Notes: generated by a model from the sequence alone, not told the origin. Counted from the stretch's first letter, positions 1-9,137 are shown. The stretch: DNA of 64,000 nucleotides from Alcanivorax sp. DG881 (GCF_000155615.1 NZ_DS989915.1:2890922-2954921); one strand, 5' to 3'. Made by a program: numbers and translations.

Positions 1-513
1 CAGGGCGAATTTGTAGAGATCTCTGATGCCGACGTAAAAGGCAAGTGGGCGATCTTCTTCTTCTATCCCGCCGACTTCACTTTTGTTTGCCCCACCGAAC
101 TGGGCGACGTGGCTGACAAGTACGAAGAGCTGCAGAACATGGGCGTGGAAGTGTTCTCCGTATCCACCGATACCCACTTCACCCACAAGGCATGGCACGA
201 CACCTCCGACACCATCGGGAAGATCAACTACTACATGGTTGGCGACCAGACCGGCACCATCACCAACAACTTCCAGGTGATGCGTGAAGGCCAGGGCCTA
301 GCAGACCGCGCTACCTTCCTGATCGATCCGGATGGCGTGATCCAGGCCATGGAAATCACTGCCGAAGGTATCGGCCGTGATGCCGACGATCTGCTGCGCA
401 AGGTGAAAGCCGCCCAGTACGTTCGCAACAATCCTGGCGAAGTGTGCCCGGCAAAATGGAAAGAAGGCGAAGCCACTCTGGCCCCGTCTCTGGACCTGGT
501 CGGCAAGATCTAA
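1..513 (+). CDS. ahpC: Alkyl hydroperoxide reductase subunit C (2-Cys peroxiredoxin), 5' truncated by window edge
   Basis: The frame is open from base 1, so the N-terminus lies outside the window. The peroxidatic cysteine is in FVCPTE (codon 88-90) and the resolving cysteine in GEVCPAKW (445-447). They are 119 residues apart, the same spacing as C46 and C165 of E. coli AhpC, so only about 16 residues are missing. AhpC reduces hydrogen peroxide and organic hydroperoxides in the cytoplasm and is re-reduced by AhpF, whose gene follows after 98 bases. The family call is secure; control by OxyR would be usual but its site would be upstream of the window. Confidence 0.97.
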   Translation, partial: QGEFVEISDADVKGKWAIFFFYPADFTFVCPTELGDVADKYEELQNMGVEVFSVSTDTHFTHKAWHDTSDTIGKINYYMVGDQTGTITNNFQVMREGQGLADRATFLIDPDGVIQAMEITAEGIGRDADDLLRKVKAAQYVRNNPGEVCPAKWKEGEATLAPSLDLVGKI

Positions 514-527
514 ATCTGCCTCAGGTT

Positions 528-559
528 ACAACAGTCCGGCGGGATCGCCGGGCTGTTGT
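528..559 (+). terminator. Stable hairpin between ahpC and ahpF (attenuator or leaky terminator)
   Basis: ACAACAGTCCGGC pairs with GCCGGGCTGTTGT across a 6-base loop, a 13-bp stem with one G-U pair. It is followed by CCCCCC rather than a run of T, so it is a poor intrinsic terminator. It could lower ahpF expression relative to ahpC or protect the ahpC 3' end. Confidence 0.6.
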
Positions 560-611
560 CCCCCCGAATTTTTGACGTCACTGAATACGCTTTTACGTTA
601 AGGGAAGACTC

Positions 612-2234
612 ATGCTCACGAATGAAATTTTGCAGGCTCTCAAGGGCTACGCCGCCAACATGCAGAAGAAAGTCACTTTCGTGCTGCAAGCAGGCACCCA
701 CGACAAGCGCGATGAACTGGTCAGCTTTCTTTCCGACATCGCTGGTGTCAGTGACAACCTGGCGTTCGAAGAACGCGATATGGGCGACACCTTGCGTAGC
801 CCGATCAGTTTTCTGCTGGAAGCCGATGGAGAAGACACGGGTATCCGTTTCTCCGGTATTCCCGCAGGCCACGAATTCAATTCCCTGGTGCTGGCGTTTC
901 TGCATGCATCCGGGACAGACATCAAGCTGGACGACAGCCTCCAGCGCATGGTCGCCAATGCCAAAGGCGACATGCATTTCGAAGTGTTTATCAGCCTGAG
1001 CTGTCACAACTGCCCGGACGTGGTCCAGGCCTTGAACCAGTTCGCCTTGTTGAACCCGAACATTCGCGCGGAAATGATTGATGGCGGCCTGTTTCAGGAC
1101 GTGGTCAACGAGCGCGACATTCAGGGGGTGCCCAGCGTCTACCTGAATGGTGAGCTGTTCGCCAACGGCAAGGTGACCGCAGCCGAGTTGATCGACAAGC
1201 TGCTCGAACATGACCCGAGCATTGCCCAGGCGGGCGCTGGCGAAAAAATGCCATTGCAGGACGTGACCGTGATCGGTGGTGGGCCTGCCGGTGTGGCGTC
1301 TGCCATCTACAGTGCCCGCAAGGGGCTGAAAGTGACCCTGATCGCCGACCGTATCGGTGGCCAGGTGAAAGACACCATGGATATCGAAAACCTGATCTCC
1401 GTGAAGAAAACCACTGGCCCGGAATTGTCCGGTGCGCTGCAGGCGCACATGAACGATTACGAGGTGACGGTGAAAGAGCACCTGAAAGTCGCCCGTGTGG
1501 AAAAGGGGGATATCAAGACAGTGGTGCTGTCTTCCGGTGAAGAAATTGATACCAAGACCGTGATCGTGGCCACCGGTGCCAAATGGCGCGAGCTGGGTGT
1601 GCCCGGTGAGAAAGAAAACATCGGTAATGGTGTGGCCTACTGCCCGCACTGCGATGGCCCCTTCTTCAAGGGCAAGGATGTGGCGGTGATCGGTGGCGGT
1701 AACTCCGGCATTGAAGCTGCACTGGACCTGGCCGGTATCGTTAAATCCGTGAACGTGTTCGAGTTCATGCCGGAGTTGAAAGCCGACAAGGTGCTGGTGG
1801 ACAAGGCGGAGAGTAAAGCCAATGTCACCATCCACAGAAACGTGGCGACCAAACAGATCACTGCCAGCAATGGCAAGGTGGATGCCATCGAGTACGTGGA
1901 CCGCGAGACAGAGCAAGTGCATACCCTGCCGTTGCACGGTGTGTTCGTTCAGATCGGTCTGGTGCCCAACAGCGATTTTCTGGAGGGTGTGGTCGAGCGT
2001 AGCCGGTTTGGTGAAATCGAAATCAACGAGAAGTGCCAGACCTCAGAGGAAGGCATTTACGCCGCCGGTGACGTGACCACGGTGCCGTACAAGCAGATTG
2101 TCATCAGCATGGGTGAAGGTTCCAAGGCTTCCCTGGCGGCCTTTGAATACCTGATGACCCAGGGCGACCGACTGGATGCCCTGTATGAAAGTGAAAGCAA
2201 CACAGGCGAGCAGAAGGAATCTGCTGTCGCCTGA
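612..2234 (+). CDS. ahpF: Alkyl hydroperoxide reductase subunit F (NADH:peroxiredoxin flavoprotein)
   Basis: The 540-residue protein has the AhpF layout: an N-terminal pair of thioredoxin-like folds with the CHNC redox centre at Cys131/Cys134, an FAD-binding GGGPAG motif near residue 220, the thioredoxin-reductase-type CPHC centre at Cys344/Cys347, an NADH-binding GGGNSG motif and a C-terminal AAGDVT FAD motif. It moves electrons from NADH through FAD and the two disulfides to AhpC. E. coli AhpF is 521 residues, so this one is full length; the extra residues are mostly a polar C-terminal tail. It follows ahpC in the same direction and has its own terminator downstream. Confidence 0.97.
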   Translation: MLTNEILQALKGYAANMQKKVTFVLQAGTHDKRDELVSFLSDIAGVSDNLAFEERDMGDTLRSPISFLLEADGEDTGIRFSGIPAGHEFNSLVLAFLHASGTDIKLDDSLQRMVANAKGDMHFEVFISLSCHNCPDVVQALNQFALLNPNIRAEMIDGGLFQDVVNERDIQGVPSVYLNGELFANGKVTAAELIDKLLEHDPSIAQAGAGEKMPLQDVTVIGGGPAGVASAIYSARKGLKVTLIADRIGGQVKDTMDIENLISVKKTTGPELSGALQAHMNDYEVTVKEHLKVARVEKGDIKTVVLSSGEEIDTKTVIVATGAKWRELGVPGEKENIGNGVAYCPHCDGPFFKGKDVAVIGGGNSGIEAALDLAGIVKSVNVFEFMPELKADKVLVDKAESKANVTIHRNVATKQITASNGKVDAIEYVDRETEQVHTLPLHGVFVQIGLVPNSDFLEGVVERSRFGEIEINEKCQTSEEGIYAAGDVTTVPYKQIVISMGEGSKASLAAFEYLMTQGDRLDALYESESNTGEQKESAVA

Positions 2235-2260
2235 CCCACTGGCGCTCACCAGTAGAAACG

Positions 2261-2288
2261 AAAAGCCACCGTTCGCGGTGGCTTTTTT
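2261..2288 (+). terminator. Rho-independent terminator of ahpF
   Basis: AAAAGCCACC, loop GTTCG, then GGTGGC type complement and TTTTTT: a short GC stem with a T run, directly after ahpF. Confidence 0.85.
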
Positions 2289-2322
2289 GTTTCAAGCGGC
2301 GCCGCTCGCGCAACGGTTTTCG

Positions 2323-2357
2323 GCGTGTTGCTTGCGGCGTGAAGCATGATGCGTCTA
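2323..2357. repeat. 7-bp-periodic degenerate array (heptad array), single arm
   Basis: Five units in exact 7-base register: GCGTGTT, GCTTGCG, GCGTGAA, GCATGAT, GCGTCTA. GC is kept at the first two positions of every unit while the other positions vary. It lies between the convergent ahpF and protease terminators. Confidence 0.7.
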
Positions 2358-2370
2358 TTTATCAGACACA

Positions 2371-2402
2371 AAAAAACCGGCGCACCAGGAGGTTGACGCC
2401 GG
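2371..2402 (-). terminator. Rho-independent terminator of the S8 protease gene
   Basis: Read on the minus strand, CCGGCG and CGCCGG enclose a 14-base loop and are followed by TTTTTT (plus-strand run of A at 2371-2376). Confidence 0.75.
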
Positions 2403-2423
2403 CGAAACCGTAGGCAGAAAAAA

Positions 2424-4229
2424 TTACGGGTTGGTGAGTAGCGTATAGGCACCGGAGCCACTCTGGGCCTGTACCTGCCAGCGGTAATACCCGCTGTTCA
2501 CATTGGTATGGATCTCGGCTACACCACCTTGTGGGCTGGCGGTGGTTACGTTGTTCCAGCCGCAGAAGAACAGGAAGCAGCTTTGTGCTTGCAGGGTCAC
2601 GGTGAAGCTGGCGCCCGCCGGGCTGTACAGCCAGGCGTCAATCTGCCCGCCGGAAAAGTTGAAACCGTTGGACGGCAGGATCGCAGAGCCACCGTTGTTC
2701 AGCTGGCCTTCATAGCGGGTGCAGTCCGGGCACGGGGAGGTGTCTGTTCCCACGCTCAGGGTCTGGTCGGTGCTGGCGGTCTGGTTGGCGGTGTCGGTAA
2801 CGGTCAGGGTCACGGTGAAATCGCCATCCACCCCGTAGTCATGGCTGATCTGCTCGCCACTGGCCACATTGCCGTCGCCCAGAGTCCAGTCCCAGGCCGC
2901 TACGGCCACATCATCACTGGAGCCGCTGGCATCCAGCTCACAGACTGTGCCTTGGCAATCAGCGGTGAAGGCTGCGGTTGGCAGGCGGTCGATCCCGGAG
3001 CCGTCTTGCTGCGTGATCTGCAGTAACAGGTTAGGCGACTGGCTGCCCGGGTTGCTGATGGCGCCTGCTGTGGCGTCGTTTACCAGAGCCAGATTGACCG
3101 CGTCAGGCGTAGCGCTGGGGTTGGCGGCCAAATACAGCGCGGCCGCGCCGGCAGCATGCGGAGCAGCCATGGAGGTGCCATCAATGCTGGACGTCTGTGT
3201 ATCGGATTGATACCAGGCCGAGGTGATGTCGCTGCCCGGTGCAAACAGGTCCACACAGGCGCCGTAGTTGGAAAAAGAGGAGCGCTGGTCCTGGCGAGTA
3301 GTCGCACCGACCGTCAGCGCTTCGGGCACCCGGTTAGGGGAGCCGTTACAGGCGTTGGTGTTGTCATTACCTGCAGCCACGACCATGGTCACGCCCGCTG
3401 TCACAGCGTTGGAAACGGCGGTATCCAGAGCGGTGGAAGTGAAGCCCCCGAGCGACATATTGGCGACGGCGGGTTTCTGGTGATTGCCGGCGACCCAGTC
3501 GATACCGGCGATAACGGCAGAGGTGCTACCGCTGCCGTTACAGTTAAGGACCCGTACTGGGATTACGTTGGCCTGTTTGGCCACACCATAGGTGCTGCCC
3601 GCTGCGGTGCCCGCTACGTGGGAGCCATGGCCGTTACAGTCTTCGTAATTGTCAGGGTCAACGCTGCCGCCGAACAGAAAGCCCAGCGCGCCGTCGGCGA
3701 CAAAGTTACGTCCGGGCACTATACGACCGGTAAACTCCTGGTGGGTGGTGCGCACCCCGGTATCCACCACGTAGATGTTTACGTCGCGGCCGCCGTTGTT
3801 AGGGTATTGGAAGCTGTTATCCAGTGGCAGGGCCGGTTGATCGACGCGGTCCAGCCCCCAGGTGGCGTTATTCTGCACTGCCACCGTGGTGACGATGCGG
3901 TCCGGCTCAACAGAGATGACGCCGGGCAGAATGCCAAGCAAAGACGCCTGCAGGCTGGTCAGCCTGACGGTCATGCCCAACAAGGCGTTGTCATAGGTAT
4001 AGAGCACCTCACCGCCACCAATGCCGGCCAGCAAGGTTTGAATGGCCGTGGTCAGGCTGTTAAGGCCCAGCTGTTCGGTGATGTTCGGAACCAGGGTGAC
4101 AATATACTGGTTTTGGATGATGTCCCCGGCTACGGGGCTTTCGGTGTTGTCGTCGGCCCAGGCGGGAGATAAGACACTGCCCCCCAGGATAGTGGCCAGC
4201 ACAGCGGCTTTGAATGTCGAACGCGGCAT
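2424..4229 (-). CDS. Secreted subtilisin-family (S8) serine protease with I9 propeptide and PKD domain
   Basis: A 601-residue precursor. Residues 1-25 form a signal peptide ending SPAWA. An I9-type propeptide spans about 38-118. The peptidase S8 domain carries the catalytic triad Asp156 (VDTG), His201 (GHGSH) and Ser353 (GTSMA). A PKD domain follows at about 415-495 and then a beta-rich C-terminal domain like the bacterial pre-peptidase (PPC) type, with two cysteines in the SCFLFFCG stretch. This layout is usual for extracellular proteases of marine gammaproteobacteria, probably used to take up peptides. A GGGGGT ribosome site precedes the ATG. It stands alone, convergent with ahpF. Confidence 0.92.
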   Translation of the reverse strand: MPRSTFKAAVLATILGGSVLSPAWADDNTESPVAGDIIQNQYIVTLVPNITEQLGLNSLTTAIQTLLAGIGGGEVLYTYDNALLGMTVRLTSLQASLLGILPGVISVEPDRIVTTVAVQNNATWGLDRVDQPALPLDNSFQYPNNGGRDVNIYVVDTGVRTTHQEFTGRIVPGRNFVADGALGFLFGGSVDPDNYEDCNGHGSHVAGTAAGSTYGVAKQANVIPVRVLNCNGSGSTSAVIAGIDWVAGNHQKPAVANMSLGGFTSTALDTAVSNAVTAGVTMVVAAGNDNTNACNGSPNRVPEALTVGATTRQDQRSSFSNYGACVDLFAPGSDITSAWYQSDTQTSSIDGTSMAAPHAAGAAALYLAANPSATPDAVNLALVNDATAGAISNPGSQSPNLLLQITQQDGSGIDRLPTAAFTADCQGTVCELDASGSSDDVAVAAWDWTLGDGNVASGEQISHDYGVDGDFTVTLTVTDTANQTASTDQTLSVGTDTSPCPDCTRYEGQLNNGGSAILPSNGFNFSGGQIDAWLYSPAGASFTVTLQAQSCFLFFCGWNNVTTASPQGGVAEIHTNVNSGYYRWQVQAQSGSGAYTLLTNP

Positions 4230-4401
4230 TGAGATACCCCCAGAATGTTTGGTTTGAAAACTAGGGAAACGCCGTGTATCTCTCCATGGGCAGGGTGTAG
4301 GTTTTTTGTTGCTATGAAAATGATTCAGGTGCGTGGAAGGCCCGTGCTCACTGGTGTGGGGTAAGAATGAGAACTGGTCGTGAAGATGCCCAGGAGGAGG
4401 C

Positions 4402-4758
4402 TTAAACCAGTCCGCTTAGCTGGGAAACGGTCTTCCAGACCAGCATCTGCATGCGCTGGGAGTTGATGGTTGGCTTCGCCAGGCAGGCAAACACCATATC
4501 TTTCACCGGCCAGATACTGATGCAGCCCTCCCGGCAGCGGATAAACACCTCCTCGCTATCCCCCAGTTTCAGCCCCTCCAGTACCCGGTCGCAGGCCTTT
4601 TTCATCTCAAAGAACAGTGCGCTCTGCTCATCAAAATCCAGCCCTTCACCAAAGTGCACCACCGGCATCCCGTCGCTGCTGATCAGAGAGACCAGAAGAA
4701 TCTCGTCGGAGGAAGCGTGGAGGGATTCCAGGGGAGGGGTTAGGGTGGTGAGCTTCAT
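4402..4758 (-). CDS. Roadblock/LC7-like domain protein
   Basis: A 118-residue soluble protein. The pattern of a central LISSDGMPV strand, a helix (about 43-62) and two later strands (EEVFIRCREGCISIWPV and a hydrophobic VFACLA strand) resembles bacterial Roadblock/LC7 (MglB-type) proteins, which dimerise and often modulate small GTPases. No GTPase gene lies nearby, so the partner is unknown. The family call comes from the visible pattern, not from a search, and could be wrong. Confidence 0.55.
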   Translation of the reverse strand: MKLTTLTPPLESLHASSDEILLVSLISSDGMPVVHFGEGLDFDEQSALFFEMKKACDRVLEGLKLGDSEEVFIRCREGCISIWPVKDMVFACLAKPTINSQRMQMLVWKTVSQLSGLV

Positions 4759-4877
4759 TGTTGTTATCCGTTCGTGGGGCTTTGGTTCAGCTTAGGGGGC
4801 GGGCGAAGATGGGTCAAAAAGAAGCTGACAGGCGCTTGTCAGAAAGGGTTGAAGGCGCGGATTAGGGGCTTTACTTT

Positions 4878-4897
4878 TACTGGCTTTATGTACAGTA
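4878..4897. promoter_or_regulatory. LexA (SOS) box before the 89-codon gene
   Basis: TACTG, ten bases, CAGTA: both 5-base half-sites match the gammaproteobacterial LexA consensus TACTGTATATATATACAGTA. It ends 20 bases before the ATG at 4918. A possible -35 (TTGAAG, 4849-4854) lies just upstream. The recN operon box at 19640 has the same spacing to its start codon. Confidence 0.75.
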
Positions 4898-4917
4898 TTC
4901 AGGGGAAGGAGGTCGCC

Positions 4918-5187
4918 ATGATCAGTGAAAAGGATATTCCTGACTGGAACGATGAAAGCAAAGCCGGGCTTTTTGAGTGGTGGCATGAGATGGCGAATAG
5001 AGGGATGGCTTTTCATCCCGATGATTCTCCCTCAACCATTGTGTTCATCGAGAGCGGAGAGCCGATGTTTACTGCTGGCGCCTGTCGCAAGCTCGAAAGT
5101 ATCCTTGTCCGGATGGAGCACCAACACGGGAACAGCATTTACGATGCCGGTTTTCAGGCGGTGTGGGAATGCCTGGCTACAAGTTGA
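4918..5187 (+). CDS. Small protein of unknown function, probably SOS-regulated
   Basis: An 89-residue acidic soluble protein with no signal peptide or membrane segment. The ATG at 4918 is chosen because AAGGAGGT stands at 4906-4913; a longer reading from 4774 would run through the promoter and the LexA box. I do not recognise the family. The sequence has a tryptophan-rich N-terminal half (DWNDE, EWWHEMANRG) and a helical C-terminal half. A LexA-type box directly upstream suggests induction by DNA damage. It lies between the Roadblock gene and the restriction island and may belong to either. Confidence 0.75.
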   Translation: MISEKDIPDWNDESKAGLFEWWHEMANRGMAFHPDDSPSTIVFIESGEPMFTAGACRKLESILVRMEHQHGNSIYDAGFQAVWECLATS

Positions 5188-5219
5188 TCAAGGATGATCG
5201 AGTGCGCCTGCGAGAACCA

Positions 5220-5711
5220 TCAATTTGGCCGACCAGCGGGTCTCTGTCTGATTTCGGCGTCATTTTCATCAAACTGCAGCCAGCGCACAGCGGTTTCTAT
5301 TGTTTCCTTGATACCCAGCTTGTTTTTGCCCTTGAGGACGCATTCCCAGATGGTGAGCGTCTTCCATCCGAGTTTTCGGTATTCGACAAGGTTGGCCGCA
5401 TCTCTCTTGCGAGTTTGTTCAATCTTCTGCTGCCAAAACTCCTGTCTGGTGCTGGGCCATTTAAATAGATGGCAATCATGGCCATGCCAAAAGCAGCCAT
5501 TGATCTGGATTATTGCCTTGTATTTGGGGAAAACCAGGTCTGGTTTGCCGGGCAGGCGTTTTTCATGAAGTCGGTAGCGGAAGCCACGCCTGTGAAGCTC
5601 GGATCGTATGATGAGCTCTGGCTTTGTGTTCTGCCCCTTGATGTTGGACATCATTCTTGATCGGGTTTTGGGCGGCACAATATCAGCCATTGAGAGCTCT
5701 CTCTTGCTCAA
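5220..5711 (-). CDS. vsr: Very short patch repair (Vsr) DNA mismatch endonuclease
   Basis: The 163-residue protein aligns along its length with E. coli Vsr. It has the N-terminal TRSRMM helix, PGKPDLVF with the catalytic aspartate, the zinc-site and active-site stretch GCFWHGHDC, FKWPSTRQEFW, and the GWKTLTIWEC strand. Vsr nicks 5' of the T in T:G mismatches made when 5-methylcytosine in CCWGG deaminates. It is transcribed divergently from the dcm-like gene, 58 bases away, which is the partner it would be expected to serve. A second start (MADIV, codon 8) resembles the E. coli N-terminus and could be the real one. Confidence 0.93.
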   Translation of the reverse strand: MSKRELSMADIVPPKTRSRMMSNIKGQNTKPELIIRSELHRRGFRYRLHEKRLPGKPDLVFPKYKAIIQINGCFWHGHDCHLFKWPSTRQEFWQQKIEQTRKRDAANLVEYRKLGWKTLTIWECVLKGKNKLGIKETIETAVRWLQFDENDAEIRQRPAGRPN

Positions 5712-5740
5712 TGCTTAAAGATGCTTCGATGCTACATGCT
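5711..5740. repeat. ATGCT direct repeats in the vsr/dcm divergent promoter region
   Basis: ATGCT begins at 5711, 5721, 5729 and 5736, with a further copy at the dcm start (5770). The spacings are irregular (10, 8, 7). They cover the vsr start region and the spacer and could be an operator for both genes. Confidence 0.35.
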
Positions 5741-5769
5741 TTTCAGGTATCCATGACTATGACTCGTTG

Positions 5770-7077
5770 ATGCTGGGTCAAAAAGCATGCAAAATGCACA
5801 AAAAATTCCCGCCGGAGGGCTTGAAGTTGGGTAATGCAACCGTATATGAACAGCTGGAAGAGGCCCTTCGGGTCTATACACGTCGTGATTTAGCGCAAGC
5901 TCTGGAGATCAACGGGAGTACCTTGGGGCGTTGGTTAACCCGAGAAAACGAGCCCAAACCCTATGTGGCTGATCGCCTGACGCAGCTAATGCTGCCTTTT
6001 AATAGAGAGCCGGTAGCAGGGGATTTCAAGTTTGTGGATCTCTTCGCCGGAATCGGTGGCCTGCGTATGGCCTTTGAGTCTGCCGGAGGGCAGTGTGTCT
6101 TCACGAGTGAGTGGGACAGCTATGCTCAGCGTACTTACCTCGGTAATTTTGGTGATAGCCATCAGCTTAATGGCGATATTACAGAGGTGAATGCTGCTGA
6201 TATCCCTGATCATGACGTTCTGCTTGCCGGGTTTCCTTGTCAGCCTTTTTCCATTGCTGGGGTATCCAAGAAAAATGCTTTAGGCCGTTCGCACGGTTTT
6301 GCGTGCGAGGCCCAAGGTACATTGTTTTTTGATGTCGCCAGGATCATTAAAGAAAAAAGGCCAAAGGCTTTCCTTTTGGAGAATGTGAAGAATTTAAAAT
6401 CACACGATAAGGGAAACACTTTTAGGGTAATAATAGATACCTTGGAAAAAGAGTTGGGCTACCAGGTTCACGTTAAAGTGATTGATGGCCAGCATTTTGT
6501 GCCCCAGCACCGGGAACGAATTGCTATTGTTGGTTTTCGTGAGCCTATGCCATTTTCATGGGATGCCATGAAAATGGCAGGTAAGGGTGAGAAGAGGATG
6601 CGAGAGGTTTTGCACCGAGAAGACGGTTCTGAACCCTATCTTGAATGGGATGGCGACCGTTTCTTTGACCACGGAAAGGGTGAGGTGAACGAAAAGTACA
6701 TTCTAACCCCGAAGCTTTGGAAATATCTGAAAGATTACAAGGCAAAACATCAGGCTAAAGGGAATGGTTTTGGGTTTGGCCTTGTCGGGCCTGATAGCGT
6801 TGCTCGTACCCTTTCTGCCAGATATTACAAGGATGGGTCGGAAATTCTTGTACAAAGAGGAAGGAAGAGACCGCGTCGGTTAACCCCTCGTGAATGTGCC
6901 AGATTGATGGGGTTTCCTGATGAATTCAGAATTCCTGTGTCTGATACCCGAGCATATAAGCAGTTTGGAAACTCTGTTGTGACGCTAGCTTTTCAGGAGG
7001 TGGCTCGGATCATGAGACCTTATATTGTCGAGCATGAATATTGGGCTTCTGAGCCTGATCTTCTGACAGTAAATTGA
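5770..7077 (+). CDS. dcm: DNA (cytosine-5) methyltransferase, Dcm type (predicted CCWGG)
   Basis: The protein is clearly homologous to E. coli Dcm. It has motif I DLFAGIGG (about residues 88-95), motif [10 protein letters not shown] with catalytic Cys157, [10 protein letters not shown] (motif VI), QHRERI (motif VIII), and a C-terminal [14 protein letters not shown] with FGNSVV (motifs IX-X). The target-recognition region shares KYILTP, LWKYL and GNGFG with Dcm, so CCWGG methylation is likely. The N-terminal ~75 residues contain a helix-turn-helix-like segment ([19 protein letters not shown]) that could bind its own promoter, as in SsoII-type enzymes. The start is uncertain: ATG 5770, ATG 5794, or TTG 5827 behind GGAGGG. 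GC content is visibly lower than in the flanking core genes. Confidence 0.95.
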   Translation: MLGQKACKMHKKFPPEGLKLGNATVYEQLEEALRVYTRRDLAQALEINGSTLGRWLTRENEPKPYVADRLTQLMLPFNREPVAGDFKFVDLFAGIGGLRMAFESAGGQCVFTSEWDSYAQRTYLGNFGDSHQLNGDITEVNAADIPDHDVLLAGFPCQPFSIAGVSKKNALGRSHGFACEAQGTLFFDVARIIKEKRPKAFLLENVKNLKSHDKGNTFRVIIDTLEKELGYQVHVKVIDGQHFVPQHRERIAIVGFREPMPFSWDAMKMAGKGEKRMREVLHREDGSEPYLEWDGDRFFDHGKGEVNEKYILTPKLWKYLKDYKAKHQAKGNGFGFGLVGPDSVARTLSARYYKDGSEILVQRGRKRPRRLTPRECARLMGFPDEFRIPVSDTRAYKQFGNSVVTLAFQEVARIMRPYIVEHEYWASEPDLLTVN

Positions 7078-7152
7078 ATAGAGGTGGGTGTTAAATTGTT
7101 TCTCTTCAGGTTTTGATGTCTCGCTAAAATCGCTCGCCCTTGTTTCAGAAAA

Positions 7153-7178
7153 GCACTTTCCGTCTGGACGGACTGTGC
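7153..7178. promoter_or_regulatory. 26-bp interrupted palindrome between dcm and the ATPase-restriction genes
   Basis: GCAC, 2 bases, TCCGTC, TG, GACGGA, 2 bases, GTGC: both inner and outer arms are perfectly complementary. No T run follows, so it is not a standard terminator. It is placed as an operator or 5' RNA structure for the downstream four-gene unit. A weaker pair (GTCCCT 7197, AGGGAC 7222) lies between it and the start codon. Confidence 0.5.
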
Positions 7179-7232
7179 TATTAATGCGAGATTAAGTCCC
7201 TAAATTGACTGGCTTGCATTAAGGGACGGCAT

Positions 7233-9137
7233 ATGGGGTTGCTGTGGAGGTTTTTGCGCAATGAGGCGGAGGAAGATGAAGGGCTTGCTGATGCAGGTGT
7301 TGAGACGTTTAGAGATGCCCCCTTCGCAGGCCTCGCCCGCGAATGTGGCCAGAACAGTATCGATGCAGCACGACATTCCGGGCCGGATGGCAATGCTGAA
7401 CGAGTAATCGTCCGCTTCTGGAAAGAAACCATATCGACAGAGTCTGTTCCTGATATAGCCGGATTCAGGGCAACGATTGAGGCCTGTCTGAGCCGAGCAA
7501 AGGACAGGGGGGATGATAAAGAAATTCAGTTCTTTGAGCGGGCCAAACGAATTGTCCGTGCCTCGGACATAGACCTGCTTCACGTGATTGATGAAGGAAC
7601 CATGGGACTTATCGGCCCATGCGAACCTGGTACGCCCTATCACGCGCTGATCAAAGCTAAAGGCGTAAGCAAAAAAGGCGATGATACGTCCGGAGGCTCC
7701 TTCGGTATCGGAAAAAACGCGGCCTACGCAGTCTCAGCCCTGAGAAGCGTCTTTTATTCAACGGTGTATACGGACTCATCTGGTAGCAGTCAGTTTCTGG
7801 CGCAGGCCAAAGCTATTCTTGTTTCCCACAATAAAGGTCCGGGGCAGGAATACAGCGCGACAGGGTATTGGGGCGAGGCTGAAAACTATATGCCGGCCAC
7901 GATTATGTCAGCGTTGCCCGAATGGCTGCAGAGGACTGAGCCGGGAACCACTGTGACAGCGCTAGGTTTTTTGTCAGAGGACGGGTGGGACTGGCGTATT
8001 GCTGAGTCACTGGTGCGAAATTTTTTCACGGCCGTCCACAACAGCAAAGTGGTTTTTGAGGTCGGGGATGGCCTTGTTATTGACCGGGACACCCTGCCAG
8101 CACTGTTTGTAAACGAAACGCTCCGTGAAGTTGCTTCTAGCCGTGGCTCTGATGAAGATCTAAAATTTAGTTATAACCTCTATCGTTGCCTGACTAGCCC
8201 GGAAAGCGCTCGCTATGAGGAGACCATTCAGGGGCTGGGAAGAGTAAGGCTATCAATTCTAATTGAGGACCGGCTCGAAAAGCAGGTTGGTCTAATTCGG
8301 AACGGAATGTTCATCACGTCCCGTTTCCGGCATTTCAAGGAGAAACTTGCCCGGTTTCCACTCCAAAAAGACTTCATTGCAGTTGTTGAGCCAATTGATG
8401 ATAGTGCTTCCTCGCACATCAGGGCTCTGGAGAATCCGAGGCATGATGAGCTTTCTCCCGAACGGATTGAAGATCCTGAACTGAGTCGCTCCCTGAGGGA
8501 AGCTGTGAACAAAATGAATGCTTGGATCCGGGAGAGGATAAAAAGCCACACCACGCTCCCTCCGGATGACGAAGTTCAGCTGGATGACCTCAATAACTTT
8601 TTCGCGGCTCCGGAAGATAAAGCCGACAGAATACAGAATACAGGCACAAGCGAAAAAGATCCCACATCGATAAAAGTTGAAATGCGAAAGAAACCGGAGA
8701 GCTCGGGTGCATCAGCGTCTGGAGGGTCAGAAGGCGGAAGTGGCGGAAAGAAACCCGGGGGAAGCGGGGGGGCAACCAGCGGCCCAGGAACCGGTAAAGG
8801 AAAGGGTGGAGTAGCTGGGCCTCGAGGAGGACAGGTCCCGATTAAGGGATTACGTAATACAGTCAAAGGTGGCGACACCCGGTCCAGAAAGATTTTTTTT
8901 ACACCGGAGAAATCGGGTACGGCACGACTGGATGTCATCGCCGCTGGTATTGCCGATGAAGAACGGCTGCCGGTTGTCGCGGCGCCGGGGCATACGGTAA
9001 CCAAGGGTGCATGTGAGATTGAGCTGAAGGAAGGTGATCGGATAGCGATTTTGGTTGAACTGGCTGAACCATATGAAGGGCCAATTGAAATCTCGCTCAG
9101 CCTGAAAGAGGAGAATAACAATGAAGCTCAAGGCTGA
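7233..9137 (+). CDS. GHKL ATPase (MutL/MORC-like) of a restriction-modification cluster
   Basis: The 634-residue protein begins with a GHKL ATPase fold. The N-box is ECGQNSIDA with Glu37 and Asn41, the G1 box DEGTMG has Asp120, and a long glycine loop GGSFGIGKNAA lies at 154-164. An S5-like second domain follows (to about residue 340). A very Gly/Ser/Lys-rich linker (about 490-540) leads to a beta-rich C-terminal domain. Such MutL/MORC-type ATPases are known from bacterial restriction operons, where they are thought to clamp DNA or drive remodelling. AAGGGA precedes the ATG at 7233. The last 17 bases overlap the next gene, so the two are translationally linked. Biochemical role here is inference. 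Confidence 0.85.
   Translation: MGLLWRFLRNEAEEDEGLADAGVETFRDAPFAGLARECGQNSIDAARHSGPDGNAERVIVRFWKETISTESVPDIAGFRATIEACLSRAKDRGDDKEIQFFERAKRIVRASDIDLLHVIDEGTMGLIGPCEPGTPYHALIKAKGVSKKGDDTSGGSFGIGKNAAYAVSALRSVFYSTVYTDSSGSSQFLAQAKAILVSHNKGPGQEYSATGYWGEAENYMPATIMSALPEWLQRTEPGTTVTALGFLSEDGWDWRIAESLVRNFFTAVHNSKVVFEVGDGLVIDRDTLPALFVNETLREVASSRGSDEDLKFSYNLYRCLTSPESARYEETIQGLGRVRLSILIEDRLEKQVGLIRNGMFITSRFRHFKEKLARFPLQKDFIAVVEPIDDSASSHIRALENPRHDELSPERIEDPELSRSLREAVNKMNAWIRERIKSHTTLPPDDEVQLDDLNNFFAAPEDKADRIQNTGTSEKDPTSIKVEMRKKPESSGASASGGSEGGSGGKKPGGSGGATSGPGTGKGKGGVAGPRGGQVPIKGLRNTVKGGDTRSRKIFFTPEKSGTARLDVIAAGIADEERLPVVAAPGHTVTKGACEIELKEGDRIAILVELAEPYEGPIEISLSLKEENNNEAQG

Noticed and set aside
528-559. 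Hairpin after ahpC as a riboswitch
   Set aside because: A simple single stem without conserved loops; more likely an attenuator or mRNA stabiliser.
4760-5220. Second copy of the ssrA 3' end as left attachment site
   Set aside because: I looked for GGTTCGATTCC and GGCTCCACCA near the left island edge and saw none, so no att pair can be claimed.
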